Assembly: GCA_013289715.1 (NCBI GenBank)
Contig: JABCZJ010000003.1
Location: forward strand, 62,001-126,000
Length of the DNA: 64,000 nt
DNA from: Acidobacteriota bacterium
GTDB taxonomy: Bacteria; Acidobacteriota; Terriglobia; Acidiferrales; UBA7541
Reading direction: 5' to 3'
Numbering within the stretch: the first letter of the stretch is position 1; each line of letters opens with the position of its first letter. Position numbers and translations under genes: made by a program. The notes under the pieces were generated by a model that was not told the origin of the DNA, did no database searches, and was given only the letters and a program-made list of their open reading frames with translations. This document shows positions 8,585-17,335 of this stretch, piece by piece.

Positions 8585-9112
8585 ATGTCCTGTGAATTTA
8601 AGCTCGGCGAAAAGGTTGTGTATCCGAATCACGGTGTCGGGGTCATTGAACAGATAAGTTACGGCTACGTGAATGGACGTTCGGAGCGATTCTACATGCT
8701 GAAGATCGTTTCGAGCGGTTTGAAAGTGATGGTGCCGCAGACGAACGTGGATTGCGTCGGCCTGCGCCCCATCATTCGCAACACGCAAGCCGGCGCGGTG
8801 ATTTCGTTTCTGGAAAAAGGCCGCTCCGCTTCACATCACGACTGGAAACACCGCTTCAAGGAAAATTCGGATCGCATGCGGACGGGCTCGTTGATGGAGG
8901 TCGCCGCAGTTTTGAAAGGTCTGGTGGCCCTCAGCCGGACCAAGCCGCTTTCCTTCCGCGAAAAGAAAATGCTGGAACGTGCCAAGTATCTCCTCGTCAG
9001 TGAACTCGCCACGGTGCGCAACACTTCCGAATCAGCTGTGGAAGCAAACCTGGTGAAAGCGCTGGCCAAAGCTAAACTGCAAATGCCGGAGGGCGCGCCA
9101 ATTCCGGAGTAG
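8585..9112 (+). CDS. CarD/CdnL family RNA-polymerase-binding regulator
   Basis: 175 residues from the ATG at 8585; a frame-matched ATG at 8558 lies at the expected transcription start and lacks a ribosome-binding site, so I prefer 8585. The N-terminal Tudor-like domain that contacts the RNA polymerase beta subunit reads FKLGEKVVYPNHGVGVIEQI and is followed by FYMLKIVSSGLKVMVP. The C-terminal helical domain carries the RxK-rich DNA-binding half (KHRFKENSDRMRTGSLMEVAAVLKGL, then SFREKKMLERAKYLLVSELA). CarD/CdnL proteins stabilise the open complex at rRNA and other promoters. Monocistronic: own promoter upstream and an intrinsic terminator 22 bases after the stop. Confidence 0.9.
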   Translation: MSCEFKLGEKVVYPNHGVGVIEQISYGYVNGRSERFYMLKIVSSGLKVMVPQTNVDCVGLRPIIRNTQAGAVISFLEKGRSASHHDWKHRFKENSDRMRTGSLMEVAAVLKGLVALSRTKPLSFREKKMLERAKYLLVSELATVRNTSESAVEANLVKALAKAKLQMPEGAPIPE

Positions 9113-9133
9113 ATTTTTCGTGTCAACCCTGGC

Positions 9134-9166
9134 GGGCACAATCTGCGAAGATTGTGCCCTTTTTTT
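9134..9166 (+). terminator. Intrinsic terminator after carD
   Basis: A perfect 11-base-pair stem GGGCACAATCT / AGATTGTGCCC (9134-9144 and 9149-9159) with a GCGA tetraloop, followed by seven T residues. One of the cleanest terminators in the window. Confidence 0.92.
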
Positions 9167-9201
9167 GTGCTCGTTCCCTTCGCGCTGCTGCTGTGCCCTT
9201 C

Positions 9202-9723
9202 TTATTTTCCGCGTCTCTTTGCCGGCGCTACGATGCGTTCGATCTGTTGCGTGTGATTCAGGTCGTGGCCGGCGATGAGCGTCACCAGACGTTCGATCGT
9301 TTCCGGGCCGCGTTCGGAGTGCATGCCGTGGTGCTTCCACTGCTCGGCGGAGAGCGACTTCAGTAGCGCGAGGTTCGCTTCGCGCAACGTGCGGAATGTC
9401 GAGAGCGAGTTGCGGGCGTCGCGTTTTTCGTAGCGGCAGGCCTTGGCCCAGGCGTCCTGATCATAGGCGGGGATGGGCGTGCCGGGCGTGCCCAGGATCT
9501 GGCGCAGACGGAAGCTGGTGACGATTTCGCTGTCGGCCAGATGCGCCATGATTTCCGCGACCGACCATTTGTCCGGCGCAGGCCGCTTACGCAGCTTCGC
9601 CGCCGGAACGTCTTTCAGAAGGCGCTCCAGCTTTTTCGCGCTGGCGGCCTGGATTTTCAGGGGTTGCTGCCCTTCGGCATATCCCACGATTCGCGCCACG
9701 TACTGCGGAATTGTTTCGCTCAT
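9202..9723 (-). CDS. DinB-fold metal-binding protein
   Basis: 173 residues from ATG 9723, which has AAGGAG eight bases upstream; longer upstream readings look non-coding. It is a four-helix DinB-like protein with the three histidines expected at the metal site: MAHLADSE (about residue 65) and HDLNHTQQ (about residues 155-159). A WSVAEIMAHLADSE helix is the usual DinB_2 signature. Members include thiol-dependent transferases (bacillithiol or mycothiol type) and many of unknown substrate. Faces carD convergently. Confidence 0.78.
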   Translation of the reverse strand: MSETIPQYVARIVGYAEGQQPLKIQAASAKKLERLLKDVPAAKLRKRPAPDKWSVAEIMAHLADSEIVTSFRLRQILGTPGTPIPAYDQDAWAKACRYEKRDARNSLSTFRTLREANLALLKSLSAEQWKHHGMHSERGPETIERLVTLIAGHDLNHTQQIERIVAPAKRRGK

Positions 9724-10062
9724 GGAGGTTGCTCCTTGCGTTAGCGTTTGGATGCGGGTGAATATGAAAAGACTCGCACGAATGAAAAAGGATAGCGATC
9801 CTGCGGGCGCTGTCCGTCTGCGGCCACTTTGGCAGGCGTACATGGCAGCAATGGGCTGGAAACCGCGGCGGCGGGACGCAATCGACGGCCTGTACCAACG
9901 TACAGTTGTCGTCTTCTGGAAACCGCGGGCGCGGAACCCCTGCCGGGAAATTGGGCGCGTCTTACAATTCAAATAGCGGTCCCCGCAGGCCCTTAGGAAC
10001 TCGGGACACTTTATAAATGCTTGGCCGTGAAGCGGATCGCGCAGCTCGCAGAGGCGAAGCGT
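9724..10062. other. Intergenic stretch with no recognised gene
   Basis: About 340 bases between the divergent DinB gene and the J-domain gene. I see only short readings with no ribosome-binding site or family likeness. The region should contain both divergent promoters, but no convincing -35/-10 pair stands out. Confidence 0.4.
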
Positions 10063-10929
10063 ATGGCGCTGAAGGCGACGGACATCCCTGCCACGAGCCC
10101 GCAGATTGACGCGGCTGGACGGACAATTCCCACATCCTCCGCCAACGCGGGTCCGAATTCCACACCGAATCTGGCACTAAATCCAGAAGAGCTGGAACTT
10201 GCGCGCAAACGCGAGGAGCAAGCAGCAATTGAGAGCGAACTGGCCGAACGCGAGTTGCGCTCCGCAAATTTGCGCGCGGAGCTGGGCGCGTTCGAGCGGC
10301 AATACCTGCACCACGTCGGCTCGCGCTACGCGGAATTGGATGAACTGAAAGCCGCGGTTGCCGAGCGGTTGGCGCAGGAACAGCCCGCAAATGCGCGTGC
10401 GCAGCAAGCCGCGCGGGAAGCTCGCGCGCGCGCCGCCGAAACGCAATCCACCGCGGGAGAAAAGTCCGAAGCGACGCCACGCGCTTTCGAATCTTCGCCG
10501 GAAATGAAGCGGCTCTACCGCGAAGTCGCCAAGCGCGTTCATCCAGACCTCACTTCGGACCGCGCGGACCGCGCCAAGCGCCAGCAATTGATGGCCGAGG
10601 CCAACGAAGCCTACGAGCGCGGCGACGAAACCAAGCTGCGCAAAATATTCACGGAATACGAGTGGAGCGCGGAGGCCGTGCAAGGCGAAGGGCCGGGCGC
10701 GGAATTGATTCGCGTGATTCGCCGGATCAGCCAGGCGCGCGGACGGCTGGCCGAGATCGAAGCGGAATTGCAGGAACTGCTGCGTTCGGATTTGTATCAG
10801 TTGAAAGTGCGTCTGGATGAAGCGCAAAGCCACGGGCGCGACGTGCTGAAAGAAATGGTGCAAAAAGTCGAAGATCAAATCGCGCAGGCCAAGCGGCGCC
10901 TGGAAAATCCGCGAGGTCTGGGCTACTGA
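10063..10929 (+). CDS. J-domain protein with long coiled coils
   Basis: 288 residues from ATG 10063 (AGAGG eight bases upstream); in-frame TTG and GTG codons at 10021 and 10027 are possible longer starts without a ribosome site. The N-terminal third is a charged coiled coil. A J-domain-like segment near residues 145-195 reads MKRLYREVAKRVHPDLTSDR and ends MAEANEAYERGDETKLRKI, including the HPD tripeptide required to stimulate DnaK-type Hsp70 ATPase. The last third is another amphipathic helix. There are no Gly/Phe or zinc-finger regions, so it is a type III J-protein that would direct Hsp70 to a specific client. Two bases before the beta-propeller gene, so surely co-transcribed. Confidence 0.75.
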   Translation: MALKATDIPATSPQIDAAGRTIPTSSANAGPNSTPNLALNPEELELARKREEQAAIESELAERELRSANLRAELGAFERQYLHHVGSRYAELDELKAAVAERLAQEQPANARAQQAAREARARAAETQSTAGEKSEATPRAFESSPEMKRLYREVAKRVHPDLTSDRADRAKRQQLMAEANEAYERGDETKLRKIFTEYEWSAEAVQGEGPGAELIRVIRRISQARGRLAEIEAELQELLRSDLYQLKVRLDEAQSHGRDVLKEMVQKVEDQIAQAKRRLENPRGLGY

Positions 10930-10931
10930 TC

Positions 10932-12098
10932 ATGGAAACGCGCGCGAAGTCAACGGAATCCCAGACTGCGCAACATGGCGGCCAGCAAATCGTGCCTACC
11001 GCCTCGCGCGGTTTGGCGTTGCGCTCTGCGGCGCTGGTGGTGCGCGGTTTGCGGGACATGGCGCGCGACTCGAATTGGCTGATCAAAAAAGTTTTTCCCG
11101 GCTCTACGCCGCACCTGGCAATTTCCGCGACGGGCGCTGTGAGCCTGATCTCCCCGCCCGACCACAGCGGCTCCCAGCGCGTGGTCCTCTATGACATTGA
11201 ACGCACCGGCCCGACCTTGGCGCTCGCGGTGCCGCAGGAAGCGGCTGGACCGGGTGCTGGCGCCGCAGCGGAGGATTTTTCGGCCGCGTTTGCGTGGTCG
11301 CCTTCGGCACGTCACCTGGTGGCGGCGTGGGGGGCGTGGCAGCCGGCGCTGCACATTCTTGATCTGCACGAGAAGATGCTGCTAGGCACGTTCGGGGATT
11401 TCAAGAATTTTCCGGTGTGCCTGGCGTGGTCAGGCGCTGGCAATTTTTTCGCTGCGGCATCTGCAGGTGGCAAAGGCGCGAGCTTGCGGCTGTGGCAAGT
11501 CGGAGCGGCCCCGCTGCCTTTCGCACAGGCGCCGACGAAAGAAATGGGCGTGCCCGACGGCTTCGAGCGACAAACCTACGAAGCGGAATTCGGCGAGGAA
11601 GGCGCGTTCGGCGGTTACGGACGGATCGCTTTCAGCCCGGACGAAAAAATTCTTGCCGGCGTGATCGAAATTCGCGGCGATTGGGCCGACGATTCCATCG
11701 TGCTCGCCGATGTGCCTGCGCTGCGCACGCAAAATGTCTACCAAGCGCAAGGCCACATCACGGATCTGACGTGGACGCCTGACAGCCGGCAAATTATTTA
11801 TTGCGCCGCGGGGCAAGCGTACACACTTGACGTGGAAAGCCTGGCTTTCGAGGCGCTGCCCTTCGGCGCGGAATTGTGCGTGTGCCATCCGCACCTGCCG
11901 CTGTGTATCTGCTACAGTTCGTGGCTGAAAAACTCAGCGAAGGGCCGGCTGTTTCTCGTGGACCTCGCCCGCCAGACGGTGTTCGACGAGTACGCCGCCG
12001 AAGGAATCGTGGACCTGCGCTGGAGCGTCGATGGATCAAAAGCCTATGCCATGACGCGCGACGGCATGGCCTACATTTACGAGCCACCGCTGATTTAA
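10932..12098 (+). CDS. WD40-like beta-propeller protein
   Basis: 388 residues, no signal peptide. Repeating blades can be seen: AAFAWSPSARHLVAAWG..PALHILDL, CLAWSGAGNFFAAASAGGKGASLRLWQV, IAFSPDEKILAGVIEI, DLTWTPDSRQIIYCAAGQAYTLDV, and DLRWSVDGSKAYAMTRDGMAYIY. It is a cytoplasmic propeller of about 6-7 blades, likely a protein-interaction platform. It begins two bases after the J-domain gene, so the two probably act together, the propeller as client binder or scaffold. Function unknown. Family assignment is by repeat pattern only. Confidence 0.65.
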   Translation: METRAKSTESQTAQHGGQQIVPTASRGLALRSAALVVRGLRDMARDSNWLIKKVFPGSTPHLAISATGAVSLISPPDHSGSQRVVLYDIERTGPTLALAVPQEAAGPGAGAAAEDFSAAFAWSPSARHLVAAWGAWQPALHILDLHEKMLLGTFGDFKNFPVCLAWSGAGNFFAAASAGGKGASLRLWQVGAAPLPFAQAPTKEMGVPDGFERQTYEAEFGEEGAFGGYGRIAFSPDEKILAGVIEIRGDWADDSIVLADVPALRTQNVYQAQGHITDLTWTPDSRQIIYCAAGQAYTLDVESLAFEALPFGAELCVCHPHLPLCICYSSWLKNSAKGRLFLVDLARQTVFDEYAAEGIVDLRWSVDGSKAYAMTRDGMAYIYEPPLI

Positions 12099-12158
12099 AT
12101 CTGGAAAACTTTCCGCGAAAAATGGATGCTGCGATGACAATTGTCTTGTGTGGGCGAT

Positions 12159-12512
12159 ATGACTGAAGCGCGAAATGAGCCGATCCGGCTAGTGCAACGA
12201 GCAGGCAGGCTGACTCGTCGAGCGCATCCCGACTGGATTTATTTCCTGCCCATCCTGCATTTCTGCGCCTGCCTGATGAGCACGCTGCGCTATTTCGTGC
12301 CGGGCCTGCAGTACCTGGTCGTGATTTGGGACTTTGTGATGCACGCCGACTTCCCGGTTTCACGGGTCGCCTATGCGCTGACTCCAAAGTACGCCCCGTT
12401 CGCCGCGATCTGGATCGTCGCAACCGGAACGCTGTGGTGGTACCTGCTGAGCCGAGGAGCGGAGACCCTCTTCACAAAATTCACGCACCGCCAAAAGCCA
12501 GCTACGAATTAA
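12159..12512 (+). CDS. Small membrane protein of unknown function
   Basis: 117 residues from ATG 12159 (in-frame alternative start at 12141). Two or three hydrophobic helices: WIYFLPILHFCACLMS, a middle YLVVIWDFVMHADFPVS and a C-terminal AIWIVATGTLWWYLLS. The pattern resembles small acidobacterial inner-membrane proteins with no known role. It lies 60 bases after the propeller gene on the same strand and may belong to that transcript. Confidence 0.5.
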   Translation: MTEARNEPIRLVQRAGRLTRRAHPDWIYFLPILHFCACLMSTLRYFVPGLQYLVVIWDFVMHADFPVSRVAYALTPKYAPFAAIWIVATGTLWWYLLSRGAETLFTKFTHRQKPATN

Positions 12513-12596
12513 TGCCTTAATCAGGCGCTGCCGAGTGGGGTGTAAGTTTGCCGCGCGCCATTGAGAGTATCCGAGGGGGATAGCCGTCGCCTAAAC

Positions 12597-13817
12597 ATGT
12601 CCAGGAGATTGCTTCTATTTGTGCTACTTTCCGGTAGCTTATTCGTTCCGCGATCGTCCGCTGCGCAGGAAAATCCCGTAGAAATACCCGGATGTGACCT
12701 CGCAAAGAATCCCAAGGCTTTCGATGGAAAGCTGCTTCGCGTCCGCGGAACGCTCAATGTTCACTTTGAGGATTTTTCGTTAGGAGTCGGCAATTGTGAT
12801 TCAGAACAGGGCATCTGGCTGGCGTTCGGGGGAGACGTGCCAGGGATTGTGGCTTCGACGGTAAACGATTCTTTCAGAACGCCGGGCGTGGACATCAAGG
12901 TGAATAAAGTGTCTTACGGAATCAAGAAGGACGAGAATTTCCACCGACTCTACGCCTTAATTGCCGCGCGTCACGGAGACAAACCTGAGTTCACGGTCAC
13001 AGCGACGCTCACCGGTACGTTTTATGCTGGGGATGCACGCGCGGCTGCAAATGGAGCGACGACTTTTGTTGGTTACGGTCATTTGGGGTGTTGTGCGCTT
13101 CTCGTGATCACAGAGGTCTCCGACGTGGAATCCGTCCCACCAGCAAATCTCAATCTTCACGGCGTCTTGATTGGTGTAGATGGCAAACCAGCGGAAGGCT
13201 TCACGGTCTTTGACGATGTACTCGGTGGTTCGCCTCCCGAACGTCAGAAAACTGTCACCAACGAGCGGGGAGAATTTGCGTTTTCCAACTCCGGACAGCA
13301 ACTTCGCTTTGAAGATCCAAACGATCGTCCGTTAGCCCTCACCGTCGAGCCAGGTGGCGCTTCGATTCGAGTGAGTCTGGAGGACGCGAAGCATTCGGAT
13401 TGGATGATTACGGCTTGCGGCGAGGTTCACTCCCCGCGTCGAGTTGGATTTTCGGTTCTATTCGCTTTGCCCAAGAACATGGAATCCAGTCCGTCGAATG
13501 CTGATGATGCACAGGCCGTCTTCGTCTACCCGCGAGGAAAAGACGCACCCTCCGCAGAACTCATCATTTCCAAAAGTTCTGAGGAAATAACAGACGCCGC
13601 CGACTCGCTGGGTACGGAATGGTTCAAGGAACGATGGATCAAGGACAGCGCAGGAAATGTCGTTGGCATGGACGCGCGTGGACGCGTGCAGCACGGCGGA
13701 TATTGGCGCAGAGCAATTTTCTCGGGTCATGAAATCGCGGGCTACTGGCTGCAATCGGGAGAGCGGCCAAAGGTGTTGGACCAGATTATTGATTCGGCGT
13801 GCACCGCACCCAAGTGA
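12597..13817 (+). CDS. Exported protein with an OB-like and a carboxypeptidase-regulatory-like domain
   Basis: 406 residues from ATG 12597. A signal peptide ends near ...SSAAQ (about residue 22). Residues 28-70 carry the phrase GCDLAKNPKAFDGKLLRVRG, a motif common to acidobacterial secreted proteins that look like a small beta barrel. Around residues 190-250 there is a carboxypeptidase-regulatory-like beta sandwich: NLHGVLIGVDGKPAEGFTVF then TVTNERGEFAF. The C-terminal half is of unknown fold and ends with a conserved-looking two-cysteine tail. No partner gene is evident. Function unknown. Confidence 0.6.
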   Translation: MSRRLLLFVLLSGSLFVPRSSAAQENPVEIPGCDLAKNPKAFDGKLLRVRGTLNVHFEDFSLGVGNCDSEQGIWLAFGGDVPGIVASTVNDSFRTPGVDIKVNKVSYGIKKDENFHRLYALIAARHGDKPEFTVTATLTGTFYAGDARAAANGATTFVGYGHLGCCALLVITEVSDVESVPPANLNLHGVLIGVDGKPAEGFTVFDDVLGGSPPERQKTVTNERGEFAFSNSGQQLRFEDPNDRPLALTVEPGGASIRVSLEDAKHSDWMITACGEVHSPRRVGFSVLFALPKNMESSPSNADDAQAVFVYPRGKDAPSAELIISKSSEEITDAADSLGTEWFKERWIKDSAGNVVGMDARGRVQHGGYWRRAIFSGHEIAGYWLQSGERPKVLDQIIDSACTAPK

Positions 13818-13954
13818 CCTTCGGGAGGTACCTTCAGTCCGGTTCTTCGAGTATTGGGCTTGACGTCGCGACCCTTCAGCCAGCCCCTGGAAACCGACGA
13901 CAGGAACTCATGGATCCTGCTCAAGCAATTTCGAGGCTTCACTGGAGGCACCGC

Positions 13955-14485
13955 ATGAATCTGCCCGACGCACCGATTGCGCGCGATGGATTCTACGTCA
14001 CGCATTTCTTTACTGTGAGGGATCAGAAGAAATCGCAGGACTTCTACGTGCGAATTCTTGGCGGGATAGTGATCAAGCCGGAAAATCCCTGCTACATCAA
14101 GCTCGAGAATTCCCGGATCATTCTGAATTCCGGCGGCGGGCCGACGCCGGATAAGCCGGAGGTGCTCCTCGAGACAACGCGGGATCTAAACACCGTCAAC
14201 AGCTTCCTGAACCTGCGCGTCGCTGACACCTGGAAGTGTTACAAGCCATGGCGCACCAAGGGCGCTGATTTCCTCACGGAACCACTGGATAATCACGGCT
14301 GGGAATGGCGCTGTTAGATGCGCGATCCCGACGGCTAGCTGATCGAGGTCGTCCTATACACCCAGCTGGCGCTCGACCGCTTCAAAAAGTATTCCGCGGA
14401 ATTAAAATTTCGCTATGCGAGCGGCAGATTCGGCTCGGCGTTGAGAGTGGCGTCCTCGTGCTGGCCGGCTACGAAGCGCGGGTAG
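13955..14485 (+). pseudogene. Glyoxalase/VOC-fold gene broken by two amber codons
   Basis: ATG 13955 follows GGAGG by about eight bases and opens a VOC (vicinal oxygen chelate) protein: FYVTHFFTVRDQKKSQDFYVRILGG, then IKLENSRIILNSGG. Reading reaches WEWRC and meets TAG at 14315, continues MRDPDG, meets TAG at 14336, and then continues LIEVVLYTQL to a final TAG at 14483. In intact relatives these two sites are tyrosines (RCYxRDPDGYLIEV), so a complete gene is visible with both tyrosine codons turned into amber stops. The last metal-binding glutamate (in LIEV) lies beyond both stops. The end overlaps the 3' end of tsaD. Inactive gene, sequencing error or readthrough are the options. Confidence 0.72.
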
Positions 14486-15537
14486 CCTGCGGCGGCGATC
14501 ATGGCGGCGTTGTCGGTGGACAGGGCGCGGCTGGGAAAAAATACGGAGAGGTTGTGGCGCCTGGCTTCGGTTTCGAAGGAGGCGCGCAATTCGCGGTTGG
14601 CGGCGACTCCACCGGATACGAGGATGGAGCACACATTATTTTGCCGGGCCGCGGCGATGGTGCGCGCGACAAGATCCTCCACCACGGCGCGCTGAAAACT
14701 TGCGATTAGATCCAGAGTCGCTGTGCTGGCTAGCTGGCGCAAAGCGTCCGCACCGCGTTCGCCGCTTGCGAGCGCTTCCTTGCGCGCGTCAATTTCGGGC
14801 TGCAGCTCAGGATGGCGCTTCAGGTGGTAAAGCACCGCCGTCTTGATTCCGCTGAAACTGAAATCGTAGGGATTGCCTTTCATTTTCGGCTCGCCGAAGC
14901 GGATCGCGCGCGGGTTACCGTGCTGCGCGAGCTGATCCATCACCGGGCCGCCGGGGTAGCCGAGCGCGAGCAGGCGCGCGACTTTGTCATAGGCTTCGCC
15001 GGCCGCGTCGTCGCGCGTGCCGCCCAGGCGTTCGTAGGAAAAATGCGCGGCGCCATTTTGCGAATCGGATTTCACCAAATAGATTACCGTGTGGCCGCCG
15101 GAAACGATCAGGCAGGCCGCCGGCAATTCGGGTGGCGGTAGTTTCGCCGCATGCGCTTCGAGGAAAACTGCGTGGACGTGGCCTTCGAGGTGATTCACGC
15201 CGATCAGCGGCTTGCCCAGCGCTTGCGCCAGCACTTTGCCGTACGTGATACCCACCAGCAGCGCGCCCACCAGGCCGGGACCGCGGGTCACCGCGACCGC
15301 ATCCAAATCCTGCAGCGTGATTCCGGCCTGCTCGAGTGCTTCGCGCACTACCGGGACGATCTGGCGTAAGTGTTCGCGCGAAGCCAGCTCCGGCACCACG
15401 CCCCCATATTTTCGGTGAATCGCGATCTGCGATGCGACGATGCTGGAGAGAATCGTATCGCCGCCCGAGACCACGGCAGCGGCAGTCTCGTCGCACGACG
15501 ACTCAATCCCCAGAATAATTTTGCGTTGCGTGGTCAA
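14413..15537 (-). CDS. tsaD: tRNA N6-adenosine threonylcarbamoyltransferase
   Basis: 374 residues from a TTG at 15537 that follows GAGGT; an upstream in-frame ATG at 15618 would add 27 residues that look non-coding. The ASKHA-fold landmarks are all there: ILGIESSCDETAAAVV at the N-terminus, the iron-binding NHLEGHVHAVFLEAH (HxxxH), SGGHTVIYLV, GEAYDKVARLLALGYPGGP and the C-terminal LVSGGVAANRELR with DNAAMIAAAG. TsaD transfers the threonylcarbamoyl group to A37 of tRNA, together with TsaB (7700-8437). The 3' end overlaps the broken VOC gene. Confidence 0.94.
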   Translation of the reverse strand: MTTQRKIILGIESSCDETAAAVVSGGDTILSSIVASQIAIHRKYGGVVPELASREHLRQIVPVVREALEQAGITLQDLDAVAVTRGPGLVGALLVGITYGKVLAQALGKPLIGVNHLEGHVHAVFLEAHAAKLPPPELPAACLIVSGGHTVIYLVKSDSQNGAAHFSYERLGGTRDDAAGEAYDKVARLLALGYPGGPVMDQLAQHGNPRAIRFGEPKMKGNPYDFSFSGIKTAVLYHLKRHPELQPEIDARKEALASGERGADALRQLASTATLDLIASFQRAVVEDLVARTIAAARQNNVCSILVSGGVAANRELRASFETEARRHNLSVFFPSRALSTDNAAMIAAAGYPRFVAGQHEDATLNAEPNLPLA

Positions 15538-15793
15538 GAAAATACCTCGAATCTCGCGCGACGCGCCAGAGTTCGCAATGAATATGGTAGCATAACCATG
15601 CGACCGGCTTTTCCGCACGCGACGCTTGCGCGAAAGCGTCCTGCGTGCGCGGCGCTCGCGCCGTAAAAAGCCGTTGCGTTTACGAACTCCTGCGATCGCG
15701 CTTCCCCACCAAGCCGACCCCAGAGGGTAAAATCAATCCGTTCTGGCACGCCTGGCCTGTTTAGGGGACCGGCCGCAATCCACTAAGAGGACT

Positions 15794-16687
15794 ATGAGCT
15801 CCGAACGAAAACGCGTGCGCAAAGCTGTGCTACCCGTCGCCGGCCTGGGAACGCGCTTTCTGCCCGCCACCAAAGCGATGCCCAAGGAAATGCTGCCGGT
15901 GGTGGATAAGCCGCTGATTCAATACGCGGTGGAGGAATGCATCGCCTCCGGAATTGAAAACGTGATTTTCGTCACCGGGCGCCGCAAAAGCGCCATCGAA
16001 GACCATTTCGATTTCGCGCCCGAGCTGGAACATTTTCTGGAAGACCACGGCAAGCCGGAACTGGCGCAGATGGTGCGCGACATCAGCGGCGGAATTCATT
16101 TCAGCTACACGCGGCAGAACGAAGCGCTGGGCTTGGGCCACGCGGTGCTGACCGCGCGCGAGCTGGTGGGCGATGAGCCATTCGCGGTGTTGCTCGGCGA
16201 CGTGATCATGGAAAGCCCGGTGCCCGCCACGCGCGCGCTGATTGAAATTTACGAAGCTACGGGACAGGGCGCGATCACCGTGCAGGAAGTGCCGCGCGAA
16301 GAGTTGCAGTTTTACGGTGTGATCTCTTCCAGCCCAGGGAAAATTCCGCGTTGGGGCGATAGCGTGCTACGGCTGAACGACATGGTGGAAAAACCGAAGC
16401 CGGACGCGGCGCCTTCGAATCTGGGAGTTTCGGGCCGCTACGTGCTGCCGCCGGAAATTTTCGATTACCTGGACCAAACCGAGCCCGGCGCGGGCGGCGA
16501 AATTCAGCTTACGGACGGGCTGCGCGCGTTAGCCGCGAAGCAAGGCTTGTGGGCGCACGTGCACCAGGGAAAAACGCACGACGCCGGAAACAAGCTGGGG
16601 TTCCTGAAAGCGACGGTAGAACTGGCGCTGAAGAATCCGAAATTCGGCAACGAATTCCGCCGCTACCTGAAGACGCTGGAACTTTAG
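15794..16687 (+). CDS. galU: UTP-glucose-1-phosphate uridylyltransferase
   Basis: 297 residues. AGAGGA precedes the ATG. The nucleotidyltransferase loop reads PVAGLGTRFLPATKAMPKEMLPVVDKP (given here in part) with the family's DKPLIQYAVEE and FVTGRRKSAIEDHFD. VLLGDVIMES carries the metal-binding Asp and GRYVLPPEIFDYL the sugar site. It makes UDP-glucose for polysaccharides and glycolipids in the cytoplasm. Its 3' end converges on the FmdB-type gene with a 4-base gap. Confidence 0.93.
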   Translation: MSSERKRVRKAVLPVAGLGTRFLPATKAMPKEMLPVVDKPLIQYAVEECIASGIENVIFVTGRRKSAIEDHFDFAPELEHFLEDHGKPELAQMVRDISGGIHFSYTRQNEALGLGHAVLTARELVGDEPFAVLLGDVIMESPVPATRALIEIYEATGQGAITVQEVPREELQFYGVISSSPGKIPRWGDSVLRLNDMVEKPKPDAAPSNLGVSGRYVLPPEIFDYLDQTEPGAGGEIQLTDGLRALAAKQGLWAHVHQGKTHDAGNKLGFLKATVELALKNPKFGNEFRRYLKTLEL

Positions 16688-16691
16688 CGCT

Positions 16692-17078
16692 TCACTTCTT
16701 TTTCTTCGACGAGCCCTTTTCGCCGGAAGATTTCGATTCGCCGGACTTTGCGCCGCCGGATTTTGATTCTCCGGTTTTCGCGTCGCTCGATTTCGAGTCC
16801 TGCGACTTGGCGTCGGCGGATTTGGAATCCGAGGACGACTCGCCCGATTTTCCCGATGCGCCATCGCCTGAGCCTTCCGCGGACGAGGCGCCGGAATTCT
16901 TGCCCTTATAATCCGTCACGTACCAGCCCGAGCCCTTGAACTGAATGCCCGCCGCGGAAATCATCCGCTCGGCTTTTCCGCCGCACTTGGGGCACCTCTG
17001 CGTCGTCGGCGCGTTATGCTTTTCGATTTTCTCGAATTGATGCGCGCACTTGGCACATTTGTATTCGTATAGCGGCAA
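16692..17078 (-). CDS. FmdB-family zinc-ribbon protein with a Ser/Lys-rich tail
   Basis: 128 residues. The first 60 are a standard FmdB zinc ribbon: MPLYEYKCAKCAHQFEK and RCPKCGGKAERMISAAG, with four cysteines as two CxxC pairs, then FKGSGWYVTDY. From residue 65 to the end the chain is a low-complexity tail of Ser, Lys, Asp, Gly and Ala with repeating SKSxDAKS units, ending KKKK. Family members are cytoplasmic small proteins of uncertain regulatory role. The tail is unusually long and highly charged and looks disordered. Confidence 0.8.
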   Translation of the reverse strand: MPLYEYKCAKCAHQFEKIEKHNAPTTQRCPKCGGKAERMISAAGIQFKGSGWYVTDYKGKNSGASSAEGSGDGASGKSGESSSDSKSADAKSQDSKSSDAKTGESKSGGAKSGESKSSGEKGSSKKKK

Positions 17079-17194
17079 TGCGGAACTCCTCCCTGCGTTG
17101 AGTGTAACGAAAATAGTAACACGCTTGCGGCTGCTGGCGCAGCGGCGGCGCGCATCCGCAACCAGGCGAGCACACGTTGTGAGAGGATTTCGCA

Positions 17195-17265
17195 GTGGCG
17201 CACTTCAGTGCGCCCTCGGTGGCGCGCTGCCGATCGATGGCGGTCTGAAGACCGCCGCTACGAAA
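17195..17265. repeat. Intergenic repeat A, copy 1
   Basis: A 71-base element with two internal inverted repeats: GGCGCAC..AGTGCGCC and GGCGGTCTGAAGACCGCC. A second copy at 40236-40305 matches it over nearly the whole length. It fills much of the 257-base gap between the FmdB gene and rsmI. Confidence 0.7.
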
Positions 17266-17335
17266 CCGGCGCTCGAAAATGAGCACACACGCGATGTGTT
17301 AGACTGCGTTCGTTCCCTGATTTCTCGATCTCATC

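Noticed and set aside
9760..9976. About 70-codon plus-strand reading before the J-domain gene
   Set aside because: Composition is Arg-rich and shows no motif or ribosome site; probably non-coding.
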